A stretch of DNA of 64,000 bases. Origin: Melanocharis versteri (lineage: Eukaryota; Chordata; Aves; Passeriformes; Melanocharitidae). Below, piece after piece: positions 14,456 through 27,000 of the stretch. Numbering within the stretch: position 1 is the first letter of the stretch; each line of letters starts with the position of its first letter. Under the pieces are notes generated by a model. The model had not been told where the DNA came from. It searched no databases and worked only from the letters and a program-made list of their open reading frames with translations. The stretch is from contig VZTG01006780.1 of assembly GCA_013397845.1 (NCBI GenBank), forward strand, positions 1,437,693-1,501,692, given 5' to 3'. The position numbers and the translations under genes were made by a program.

Positions 14456-15732
14456 GGTGTGGCCATCCTCTCGAAAGACATGGCTCTCATGCACTGAAAA
14501 CTGTTTATCTTTTATTCCTCTTTTCTTTCATAAAACAAGTAGCAAGGTTAAAATATAGAATACCATAGCTATTTGGTTACAAAGCAATGCAGAAATAAAA
14601 AGTTAAGCCAATAGATTTTACTCTGAAATATCACTGATAAGGTTTACTGGAATCTCAGTTAACCAGCACTCAAATTGCAATTTAGGCAGCAGTCATTTCT
14701 AAGCAAGTAGTTCCTTAGTGATAAAAGACATGCAAATAACTTTTACCATGTTATTTACTAGAGGCTCCACATTTCCACACATAACTGCTTCCAAACAATA
14801 AGCTCCCGTCAAGTTAGTGTTCCATCAAATCTGTCAATTTCAACTCATTTGGCGCTCCAGGACAAGCCGACACATTGCATAAAGGTCAAGTGGAAAAATG
14901 TCCCTTCCACTACATCGATGTCTAGATCGGTAAAGGTCACTCCATCCAATAATTGCTACTACAGAAAATAACTTTGTTGTAATCTACATCACAGAGAAAA
15001 AAAAGTGGAGTTCAAGTACTTCATTTTTTCCCAAGACATGACAAACTAACATTACTGTCATTTCATGACTGGAGTTCAGTGGGCTTTAGAGTATTTAATT
15101 AGAGCTCAAAGGACTGTAGTACAGCAAGTGATGATATGCCCATTTAATGGACAGCTCACCTGAAGCAGATTGAAATAGTTTGCCTAAAGTTAAAATAGCA
15201 AAAAACAAATATGATTATGTAGACTACAACAAAACAAAACACAAAAGGAAACCTGCTGTGGGTTTGGGTTTTTTCTTTCATCTAGCTCCCAATTCCAACT
15301 CCCAATTATCAAAACCTTTCTCTTCTTCAAAAAGTATCACGTAATCACTTGTAATATCACAGTGTGTTGTAAAATATAAAATCAACACATACAAATACAG
15401 AAGTTAGCATCAGGTGACTTTAATGCTGGAGCTGAAAACCTAAGGCTAAGTGATCAACACCCCAACCCTCACAGACACATGACCCTGGTCACCCAAGGAA
15501 GCCTGGAGTTGTACTGTGCAATGATGGAAGAGAAGGGAAGGGAAGATGCTGAGGTTCTCCTCATCTCACTACATCCCTTCATCACTCAATCCATACACAA
15601 CTCAGTTTATTCTCATCTTCCACTACTAACAAAAGATTAAAAATTCAACACTATTGCTTAGGATTCCAATGCTGTATCATCAAGATAAGTTTGGAAGAAA
15701 TCTGGCAGTTACTGGGAAGAGTAGTAGAAATA

Positions 15733-15752
15733 TTTTAGAGTCGACTCTAAAA
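15733..15752. repeat. Perfect 20-bp palindrome
   Basis: TTTTAGAGTCGACTCTAAAA equals its own reverse complement and is centred on GTCGAC. It lies in presumed DISC1 intron 3 with no recognised element around it. Confidence 0.97.
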
Positions 15753-16984
15753 CAAGCAAAAATAAAATAATCATGCCATCAATGCTCTGATTGTAAGCAC
15801 TGGGCTTCCAGATTTACTGCAAAGCAGCTTAGGTCTTACTAGACTTTCCAGATACTAGCTGAATAGAACTAAAAACTGCCTGCATCCTCAGCAAGCTTTA
15901 GCTTAAAACAAAAGAAACAACACTCTGTTAAAGAAACAAGAAGTTAACCAGAGACAGCTGTAACTCTGTCCCTAAGATACAGAATAAACATTAACTGAAT
16001 GTTTCCAGAATGAGACTAATGGAAATTAAATCACCATTAAAACAGAATCAGGCCACCCTGTCAGTAAGTACTCTAAGGGATACAGTGACAGGTATCTGAA
16101 GCCACATACCCTTTGTTCAAAGCATTATCTCTCCATTAAAAAGAAAAAATCTGGTATAGCACAGCAACACGTATCTCCTTCCATAGGTTTTAACTTCCAC
16201 AGGGAAGAGAAGGCTGGAAGCTGGCAAAGGGACAGGGCGGCATTCTTCAGACCTCTTCACTGCCACTTCAGCTGCCACATGCAAGAATGGAAGTGATGTT
16301 TGTTTTACCCTCTGGCAGGTTTCCTAACTGTGTCAAATTCAAGTAGTTATTCAAATACACTCAATAACAACACTACCAGGACCTTAGAAAGCCGCAATGG
16401 TTTCTTCAGTGACAAGCGCCATGAATGATGGCAGCATCGGAATGTTGGGCTGCAAGCAGCTGCAGTAAAGAACACCCAAAAGAAAGCAGCTTCTCAGTAA
16501 GAGACAGAAAATATAATTTTTAAGTTTTTTAGGCTAACAGAGCACTGGGCTTGATGAATGTCCCTCAATACGTAGATGCTTTACCTGTAACTGTATTGAC
16601 ACGACACAATATTCTGGAGAATACCACACCCCTGCCCCCCTGCAGTCAGCAAGAAGTTATTTGTTTACTTGGAAACTTCTTTAAATAGATGCATACTGTG
16701 TAAATAAAATTTGCCCTTGGCCAGCTGTCTCCTACCTGAAAGCTCATGGATCCAGAATCTAAGTATAAAGAATCTGATATCCACTGAAACCAGAGAGATT
16801 CTCAGATGCATAGTCTATTGGCAGGCTGGGGTGGTTACATAAGCCTAAGTTGCAGGAAAAAAATCTTATCTTGCTTTATAAAGGGCTAAAAAGAAAAGTT
16901 TACAGATGCTATCTTTTACCTTTGCCAGGACAATAAGTACATACAACAAACCGTGGGCATATTACACCAGCAGAAGAAACCAAA

Positions 16985-17095
16985 ACAGTCTTGCAGCGAC
17001 AAGAATTGCCGGACTAGATCAGACCTGGGTCCATCCAGCACAGGATCCTGCCTGCAGAAGTGACAACTGGATGTTTCAACACTTCAAATGATGGA
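16985..17095 (+). repeat. Ancient amniote interspersed repeat fragment
   Basis: The text GGACTAGATCAGACCTGGGT followed by CCATCCAGCACAGGATCCTG and a GAAGTGACAACTGGATG stretch resembles an old repeat common in turtles, crocodilians and birds (pattern: TGGATCAGACC..GGTCCATCTAGCCCAGTATCCTG..GTGGCCA..CAGATG). I cannot name the family with certainty; an old CR1/L3-like 3' end is my best guess. It is strongly diverged and has no coding potential. Confidence 0.5.
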
Positions 17096-18390
17096 GAGAA
17101 AAGCCTACAGGGCAGCCTGCCAGCTTCTGCAATACTGCACCCACCTCTGGTGCTGGGAAATCCTACAGACCGCTTTCAGCACGCTCCAGGAACACCAGCT
17201 TGTTATGCCTTATATTCAATGCAATTATGCTATGATGAACATTTAGAAATAAACCCTCAGACAAAACCCCCTCATGCAAACTTTCAAAAAAACTTTCCAG
17301 AAATAACTTTTTTAAGCACATTTAGGCAGAAGGTAAAATCAGGTACAATAGGCAACGTGTCAAATACATGAAAGAGTATAATAAAAAATGCAACAAAGTA
17401 TTTGCATAAAGTTTCAAAGTAAAATTCTAATGCTATTCTTTTAAAAACTCCTATTGAATACTTCTCTCTGTACAACTGCCTTATCTCCTAACATTATATC
17501 CCAGTTACTGAGCTTCACCAATGATCAAAAGCCTTTGTTTTTAGGAAAAAAAATTCTACAGTTCTCCCTGATGCCACATCATTTGCACTGTCATCACATT
17601 CACCTTCTTTCTCCAGAGTTATTAAACAAGAAAATTAGCATAATAGCCAAAAAAGTGAGAAATAAATTCTGTTATAAGCAGCAAAAATATCTCTTGTTCA
17701 ATTCAGGCATACCTGGTCACTCCATCCAGTTTCACAAATTTTCCTTTGCAAGCCAAACCAACCATTATTTGCTCTTGTACTTAACCTGACTCTTTAAATT
17801 GCTTATTGTCTAAAGAAAGGATTAAGATACTCAGATATTAAGATATCCTCTAGCACTGTGGCTTCTTCTCCTTTCCTAGTTTGGCTTTATTTCTGAAACA
17901 GCATCTGCTGGGGCTGAATTTGCACAGTAGGAGCCCTGGCAACTCCTCACGGCCAAGGTTAAGGCAGTAACCAAATAGCTGTTTGACAGCCCTTCTGCCA
18001 GGAAGGGACCCCAAGCAGAGTACTGCTGAATGAACAAGTGCAAAACACCAGAGGACAAAATCCACCCAGAGGCAGCAGCTCTGACAGATCTGTATTTCCC
18101 ACTGGTGTCACCCTGGTAATTAGCACTTCCTTGCCCACCACGGTCATCCCCACAGCTTTCAGCAACAAGCAGCTGCTTATGCTTGGAAGCAGCTGAGCAA
18201 TAAAGGAAGAGGCCATTTAAATACTGATCAAAAACCAAGCATGGCAAGAGCACCACCTGCACAAAGACTATGCACGGCCAGTTCAGCACTGAACACATCA
18301 TAATACTGCTAAACATATCCCAAATCTACGGGATGTTTCTCAAACAGGTATTTCAGGCCAAATTAGGCTCCTCACCAACAGAAAGAAGCA

Positions 18391-18926
18391 GAATCAATAA
18401 TAGAATACCAGGCTAGAAGGTACCTCAAGGATCACCTGATCCAACCTCTCTTAGAGATGCACAGTCTAGACAAGACAGCCCAGGACCCCACCCAGCTGAA
18501 CCTTAAAGGTATCCAACATTGGGAAATGCACCACTTCCCTAACAAGATTATTCCAATGACTGATTGGTCTCATTGTGAAAATTTTTCCTTGTGTCCAACT
18601 GGTATCTCTCTAGGAGTAATTAGTGCCCATTACTCCTCATCTTTTCATGTGATTCCTTGCAAAAAGGGACTCTCCATCTTCTTTGTGGCCGCCTTTTAAA
18701 TATGGGAGCATGGTGACAAGGTCTCCCCCTAAGCCTTTTTTCTAAAGGCTGAACAAACCCAGTTCTCTCAGCCTTTCCTCACACTGAAGGCTTCCAGTCC
18801 TCTGACCATCTTTACGGTCCTTCTCTGGACACTCTCCAGCCTGTACACATCTTCTTTTGTGTAGCAGGGACCAAAACTGAACTCAGTATTTCACGTGTGG
18901 CCTGACAAGTTCCTGAGTAAAGTGGG
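18391..18926 (-). mobile_element. CR1 LINE fragment, 3' part
   Basis: The plus strand reads as reverse-complement CR1. It has a degenerate AATCATAGAAT-type end, then GAAGGTACCTCAAGGATCAC. Further in are TCTCAGCCTTTCCTCAC and TCCTTCTCTGGACACTCTCC, the antisense of the conserved RT C-terminal segment. It is about 540 bp long with many stops and indels, so it is an older copy than the one at 2588-3385. Confidence 0.9.
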
Positions 18927-21900
18927 AAAAAGTTGTAAAGCAGGACAGTCATGAACTTCATGAGAGTTGGAAGTGATGAAATATTCATTCAACTTTTTGA
19001 CCTTACCCTGAGCTCCCAAGAACATTCTTTGATTGGAAATAAGCATAGCACCAGCTTCATCCTAACCTTCAAAAGAAGTCTGCAGCAGTTAGTTAATCTT
19101 GGCTGAGCAGAATACTAACATCAAGGAAGTCTCTCTATCTCTCTATTGCAAGTTGGTTTGGGTTGTTACTTTAAACCCCTTTGCATAGAAGGGATGATTG
19201 GTATTTTTTGCGACTTTTAACTGACCCCAGTATCATTTGTCTACTTGCTTGGAAGCCAAGATGATAGGTTTGCATGCTACACATCGCTTCAAAAAAGACC
19301 TCCAACTGTCAAGAGTCAATTGGCCTGCAGATGAGAACTAAGAAAAAAAATCTTGTATTTCACACTGTTTTCTTGATTTTTCCAAAGGTTATGCAGTCTA
19401 CTTTGGTAAAGGGAGCCTTTCTGGTGGCCTAATAGGGCTGTAAAAATGCTTTCTTTGCTTTCCCAAGGGTGCTTAAAAAGTTCTGCACCCCAGGTAACAT
19501 TCAGCAATATTCGTTTTAGGTAGGCATTGGAGATACTAGGAACAATGTGTGCTGTTGCATTACAAGACAGATCAATCTTGGACATTAAAAATGGACTTTG
19601 GTAATTCTGGGCAAATATGAAATGGAATTTTTTAATGGATAGGGGAAGAGAAATTAGGATTGTGTAAAAAAAAAAAAAAAAAGAGAAAGAAGACACTTCT
19701 TAGATCTAATAGGCATCAACTATACATACCTGAACAACCAACCATCCAAACAACTCTTTAGATCTTCCTACAGACAAAGAAACATGAACTCTAAAGGCAT
19801 CTGCTTTACATGAAAGAAATTCAAAAACCTCTCATCGCTCTTGGCTAAGAGCGCAATAGCTTCTAGGATCCTGCTCCAGCAGCAGGGAAGGCACACAAGC
19901 CACTGACCTGCCCACTTCTGTTACAGAAAGAATGGATTTGAGGAAGTGTAGAGAAGGCCAGGCAGCACACTGGACTCCAGAGCAGGGAATTGGGAACACA
20001 GAAGTTCACTTTTCTAATGGAAATAGAGGAAAGGTTGCCTCTTAGGAAAGGGAGAGGCAGGAGTTTTTAGAATCAAGGAGGGTATGCTTCCCTGAAGAAC
20101 TAATTTTCCATCCCTCCCAACTTCATAAATCAAAACTGATTTTGTGAGCAAACATTCAGTTCGCTACTAGTTGCTCCTATCAGCATTCACTCTGAACAAT
20201 TAGAGGCATTTGTAAGGAGGTTTCCATTAAGGAATTATACATTATAAAATTAAAGCAGGGAAAAAAGGGCTTCTAGACAAATTAAAAGCAGGCACAGCAC
20301 GCAAGGCAAACTTGGCCCCTGACTGCAGAGAGAGAGGAGAAACGATGCTGTTGCTTGCACCCAAGGGAGGCCAGGAGATGTGGCGAATGTCACCAATAGC
20401 ACAGTCCCTACGGGAGCACACATGGAGGTATGAGGAACCTCTCAGCACTGGCCTGTTGAAGTCAAAGTTCGACTGTGCTTCCTTCAAGCTACAGCCCAGA
20501 AGACGCTTGTCCAGCAGAACCAGGCCAGCTACATTATCCCCGTGAAGAATTCCAGCCCTCATATGACCTACACCTCTTGCAGTCAGCACAGAACTGAGCT
20601 CTGGCTTGAATAGGAACTGAATTCATTGTTTTTTCCTCATCTGAGCAAAAGCAGCATTTTTCGGGACACTTTAACAAGCCAAAAAAGCTTCATTTCACAT
20701 TTTTTGACACAATGAATATTTTTTTCCTACATTCAACAAACAAGTGTGTCACAAGTAAAGAAAGTAAGTCAAATACAGCTCAGCTGTTTTGCTGCCCACA
20801 CTGTTCCCAAGTAACTCCCATCTGTTTGCACTGGTGAGGCATTAGCCATTCACACACAGACGGGCAGCCTTGCCTTCTCCTTGCTTGATTGAAAAGGAAA
20901 GGACTTCTTGCCTTCTTTTTTTTCCCTGAGAGAAGCAATAACAATGGAATAATTTTAGCCATTTAAATGAAATAACAGCATCCTATGTATTCCTCGTAAT
21001 ACCTCACAGTTCCTCAGAAAACCAATCTAGTAGCAGTGCTTCTGCAGGCACAGTGCTCTGGAACAGAATTAAATTTTAATTCTGAAGTAATTCTACTTTG
21101 GATTTTTTTTTCCCAAAATAATTCTTGTTTTTTCTCCTCCTCAGTATCTTCAGCACTTCTTTCCCTGGAAGACCTTGTCATTTTACACAACATTATGAAT
21201 TGTTTTGGGTTTTTTTACACATGCATGTTGAGTCTTCTCACCCTAGGTTCTGCAAGGCAAGTGACACAGCCTGACCAGAACCTCTTCAGAACTCTTCACT
21301 ATTTTCATTATTATTAGACAGCACCAGAATAACCAGCTGTTGAAGCCTGCCTGTGAATGGGGCTATTTCAGCTCTCGCTCAAAAGTGTTTTCTCCACGAT
21401 AATTAATTAAAATAGAATATATTTCATAATTAAAATATTTCAAACCAACACCCCTGCACTTCAATATGAATATGAGTTTGATTTTAATTACTACTGTGCA
21501 CTTAAAAGAGCTGAGCTTTTTGTTTTATTCATTTTGTTTGTTCTTAGAAAGGCCAGGACAGCAGAGTCTCTATGAACATGGGCAACAAAGCATGGCATTT
21601 GGCCTGTGAATACAGAGCAGCAGATACTGCTTGTACACCTTTGAAGGAGGTCAGAGTCAGTGTAGCTTCCTTAAGTCACCAGGGCTACTTTCTCAAACCT
21701 GTAAACACAAGACCTCAGCAGAACTACTAATGGGGTATTGAGCTTTCTGCTTACAGTTCACCAGTTTGACTCTTGCTCAGATTAAGGATTGAGGAATCAG
21801 TTCCCCTTGAGTGGTATTTGATAGATGAGGATTTTTCAGCAATAACCCTGCTAGTAGGCTTTGCACTGTGTTATGGGGTACAGCAGTAACCTTTTCTCTC

Positions 21901-24900
21901 TGCATCCCTATGTGCTCGTAATTAAAGGAGCCATTTAATTTCAAATGACTCGCACTCAGAAAATTCTTGCTGTCACTCAGGATTCAGACTGAAAAGAGCT
22001 CAGCTTCAGCCCAGTGCAGAGCTGCAGCCAAAAGTCATCCTATTACATCATATGCTTTATTTACAAAAAATGAAAAATATATGAGAGCATTTTATACTCG
22101 TTTGATAACACAAGAAAAATTCACTAGCAGGTTGTATTGCTTGGCGGGGGGTTAAACATACATTGCACTTAAAAACTATAAAACTCTTAGGACTAAAAAT
22201 AATCTGCATCAAAAACAGATAAAGCAGAATTAAGTTCCAGAATGGGGCTGATATTCACAACCCTATTAATATGCCTTTTTTCGATGCCATTATTAATTTC
22301 AAATTATGCACAACTCTAGAAGTGACAGGTATGACTGCAAGGCTGATCTTCACCTCTGTAAGGAAAACTAAAGATGAAAAAAAAAAATCACACCATTTAG
22401 TGACACCAGCTTTTCCACCTGTGCTTTCAGAAGAACTTTGCTAATAAAAGTTCCTCTGGAAGTCTCTAAAAATATTTTCAATTCCAGCAACATTTGTTTT
22501 ACTGCTATTGGTATGCACAATGGGAAATTACAAGCTACTTGCTTTTCAATTTCCAATTTTCTGGTAAGTGATCAGTGTTTCTTTTTCATAAAAAGAAACC
22601 CTTCCTAGATAGTGATTTTAGTTATCTATATGTTCTCTTGTTTATTCAGATTTAATGAAGCAGGTAAAACTGGTAATTTATGTGACATTATCAATTACCA
22701 ACTACTACAAAGTACCAAACTGACAGTTTTAGAGAAACTAAATGTCATATTCTCACTATGAAATTTCACAGGCAAGCGTGGAGTCTACTATTCTGTAAAG
22801 CAAAGCTAGAACTGTCTTTTGCTCTCACACACATCACAGCACCACACTATTGCCTATAACACATTTATCACAGCACCACAAAACAGGTAGCACAAGGCTT
22901 CTCCTGCCTACTAGTCAGCCAGGGCAACTAGTTAAGCTAGAACAGTAAGACAAACCTTCAGGCATGCAAACTCTTCCACACCAGTGTATCTAACAGCTTA
23001 TCTGATTATGGTCAGACTCCTAAAGATATTTCCCTGTGACAAGCCTTGTCTGGAAGCCATGGCCCTGCAAAATCCCACACTGAGAATGAGTGCATTTAAC
23101 CCCAGAAGGTCAACACCTGTACCTATAGTTAAAGACTAATCTCATTTGCCTCACAACACAAAAGGAAGAAAACAAAGAGAAATTTCCCACTTATTTTGCA
23201 CAACTGAAATCCTAGAGTTAGACAAAAATCTTACAAAACACATTTGTTCAAGAGTGCTTCTTAAGTATTGAAGTTATATTGTTACTCCTGTCAAATTCAA
23301 GATGTCTCCTGTGTGTTCTCACTCAATATAACTCAAGAACACCAGCTTTTCAAAACACATCAGTTAGCACCTCTTTGCACCATGCCCCTTGAAAGTTTCT
23401 TCAGGCAAGAGGCAGAAATTGAAATGTCTGAAACTTAGATGTTGCAATTCCTGATCTTAGAACAGCTGTGTCTATTCCAAGTTTAGGGCTGGATATTAGG
23501 ACAGCATAGAAACGTTTTAGGTACAGCACATCATGGAAGAAATAAATCAGATAAAAACCCACTCATTTATAAGCACGTCTTATTCTTAAGACCATTATCC
23601 CAAATGCTTCAATACACAACACACTCCCTGACACAGGTGCAAGGCAACAGATTCTCTGTATGGTGCCACAGCACATATCAACCCAAATGGGTTTTGTTCT
23701 TTACTTCCCCTGAGTTTCTCAAGAAGCTGAAGGACCTCTGGAGAGCTTCTAGCAACCCCAGGGTTAAAGCCTTTTCTCCAAGATGTTATTTCTCCAGGGA
23801 GTTATTAGCAGGGAGGCATACAGGGGCATGTGGCAGTGCCAGAGGCACACATGAATGAACACCCACAAATAAATCAGATCAACAGTACATTCTACCGTGA
23901 CCCAAACAAAAAAGGCTGTACATCTTTATTTGTATGTGGTTCCAAAACCACGTTGGAATTACGCCTCCAATTCACAGCACCTCACACCTTGCTTTTTTTC
24001 CAACTTTGCCGTACATCAAACCAATTCAACTTACTAATTTCACCCACTTTTTCACACTTTAAAAAAATCTCAGTGACCACAAAGATGTCTCAATCACTTT
24101 CCACACTCAAATCAAAACCCACCAGGAATCTTGACTGGTATTAAACTGGCAGGCAAGTTTAAAGCTCACATTACCTGACATCAGTTTGGATGCTCCCACA
24201 GCCAGCATTTCCTGTAGACTCACTGAGTCCTTGTCCAACGCCTGCTATTGTATAAGAATGATGGGAATTTGACATCTGCCCACTTGGCCGCTTTCTTTAA
24301 CGCTTACTGCCACAACCCTGCTGCTGTCCTAAGAGCACTAAAGATCTCCATGAAACACCATGTTTGCTACTTTTACCTTCCACAGGCTAATGATAAGAAG
24401 CACACAGAAGCTTGCACACGCCAAAGGCAGGGCAGTGAAGCATCAGAGAGCACAGACATCTGCAGAGCTACAAACACACCCCAGCATGGGCAGTTTGGCC
24501 TGGACAGGTGGACCTGGAGGAGAGGAGGGAAAACTGAAGAGAAAGCAGAAGTTAATTGACTTGAGGCAATCCCACTTTGCAGAGGAGTTTGGAAAGCAAT
24601 GGAAGGGCTGCAGAGATCTCCAATAAAAACACCTTTTTAAGGAATTTGACACCATACAACAATCAGCAAGGAGCAGTATCATTTCCTCACAGAGGACTCA
24701 CACTGGAAGATTTTCATGTTTGCTTTTAAATGGTAGGCACGTTCATTCAGCATCTTTTTAATCCAAATTCACATAGAAATTGCATTATCATGACATCTAG
24801 AAGTTTCTGCCCATGTCCAGTCATTTATTAAGCAGATAATAATTGAAAAGAGCAGGTGTCCCCCTTCCCTTAAAATTTATATATCCTAAGTGTAAGACAA

Positions 24901-26944
24901 GGGCAGCAAAATCAATTCCTTGTTGTTGGTTGAATTAATAGCCATGCTGTCTCCAGTGGTCGTACTGCAAATGAAACACAATTTTCTTATCTGCAGCTAT
25001 TATTTCTAAAGGGCCAGGGAAAGATAGGTCTGTCCTGAATATAAAATTTGTTTTCAAGTGCAAAGTAAGCAGATGGGCTGGCTGGGTATCAGGAGAGCCA
25101 TGTCATTCACTCAGTGAGTACTGTCCAGATAGCACATCAACACTTCTCCCAAGTTACACCCATCAGAACCCAGTGCTTCAAACAGCAATTCAGCAAGTAA
25201 GATCTTAAATTACCCATAATTGCATTATTTTGTTTGTACTTTTGTCATTGCCTGTTTGTTTGTAAAAGACTAGCCAGGCTGTCTGGGAACAGCTTGGCTG
25301 CATCATGGACTGAGAAACAGAGCCCGACTACCCTCGGAGGGTGGCCGGCAGTGTCAGTTTTAGACAGCAGATGGCCAGGAGCAGAGAAAGCTTCCAAGCA
25401 CTCTGTATGCCAAAACTTCAGCAATTTTCCTTTTGCCAAGCAGCTTCTCAAAACACAAGACCTAGCCGAACCTCTTCACTCCGGCCAAGATTAAAATACA
25501 AGAGCATAGCAGAATCTCATAAAATACTACCACATCCTAAAAATATTTAGGCTGCACAGCTTAAGCAAGATACTGCATGACTACAGTAGTTTCTGCTCCA
25601 ATATCAGCTAAGGAATTAGAGATACAGAAAGCACAACTGCATTTTCAGTGTGGAGGTATAACCAGACCAACAGCAAGATCTGGTTCTACCTCAAAGACAC
25701 TCATTGATGTGAAACAGAACAACCGGTCCAAAATACAGATGCACATCAAAAGCTCTTCAAGAACCTGCTGAAGATGCATGTGTTTTAGATGTAACGACTA
25801 AAACCAACAAGTCAAAGCACCCAGAAATGCATACCAGACCTCCCCTCACAAGCATTGGTCACTACTATTTTAGTATTAAAAGAAGTTTTTTCAGTTGCCT
25901 ACCTGACAGCAAGATAAGGAAATTCATACCTTTAAATCGTGACTCCTCCTCAGCTTTGGGATTAAAAAAAAAAACAATCCCAACACAATAGCAACTGGTT
26001 AGGCCTAACACAGATTGCATAAAAATAAACAGGGATGTTGCTACTGCTGCTTGTGGACAGAAGCCAAGACAAAGCATTTGAACAACAGCATTTTGGTCCA
26101 CAGTTTCAGCTAGCACCAAACAAAAAATGGATACGTGCAAAAAGACTTCTATCTTTTCATTTCAGTCTGCTGTCTCAGAGAAACAAAGGCAAGATGGTAG
26201 AGGTGCAAGGCTTGGGCTGCCTCTGTTTCATTGCAAGGTAAATCAAGTCTAGTTTATACTTCACATAAGCATTTACTATCCTTAACCATCCAAACTCTTT
26301 TGGGGAGGTTATTTGAATTTATCAGAAGAAGACAAGATAAACAAGATTCATGCCACAAGGATTTGTGTTCGAGAATTCGTACAGGCCCTTTTTCCCTCCA
26401 TCCTCTTAATAGCTTTACGGGAAAGTTATAAAAATGAAAAACGAAACCCGGAAGACTTACCCACAGATTTCAGGAGGCTTCTACAAGCTTGTGATGAAAC
26501 AAGGCTCTGACAGTGTAGCACAACAGAAAGCCCTACTTGTTCCATCCACCCCAAATCCATTGACCTGCAACTGTAGGTTACAAGCTTGCAGTAAGTCTCC
26601 TGTGTCACAGCAGCTCTGCTCCTCCAGCACTTACCACTTTTTATTTAGTCAGCAGCCTCAGCTAGAGAGCTTCACTAAACATACAGCTGGGTTTGAAGAT
26701 TACACTTCCGAAGGTACATGCCACACTGAAACAAGTCCAATCCAAAGTAACATGTTCTTCGAGAGTTATTTCCAGATACAGCTTCTCTCAAATTCCCTGT
26801 CCTTCCTCAGAAAGAAGCCAAGTCGCCTTCGTTTCTGTGTCCTGTTATAGCAGCCATCTGTCAAGCAAGCATTTTAGTTCAAGATAATAGAAGCACAGTA
26901 AAGCAGGGATTCTATCCAAACCTCATCTACAAACAGCTCTTCCA

Positions 26945-27000
26945 AGAAAAAAGAAATCAAAAAACAAACAAACAAAAAAGACAACAAAAAGAACAACATA
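26945..27000. repeat. A-rich low-complexity tract
   Basis: Runs such as AAAAAACAAACAAACAAAAA on the plus strand, without a recognised element next to them. Confidence 0.75.

Noticed and set aside
17876..18316. 146-codon minus-strand frame
   Set aside because: No recognised family, no splice pair that joins to DISC1 and no conserved motif. It is open by chance as far as I can tell.
22368..22556. Minus-strand peptide with a coiled-coil-like look, considered as a DISC1 exon
   Set aside because: It does not align with any DISC1 segment in order or content.
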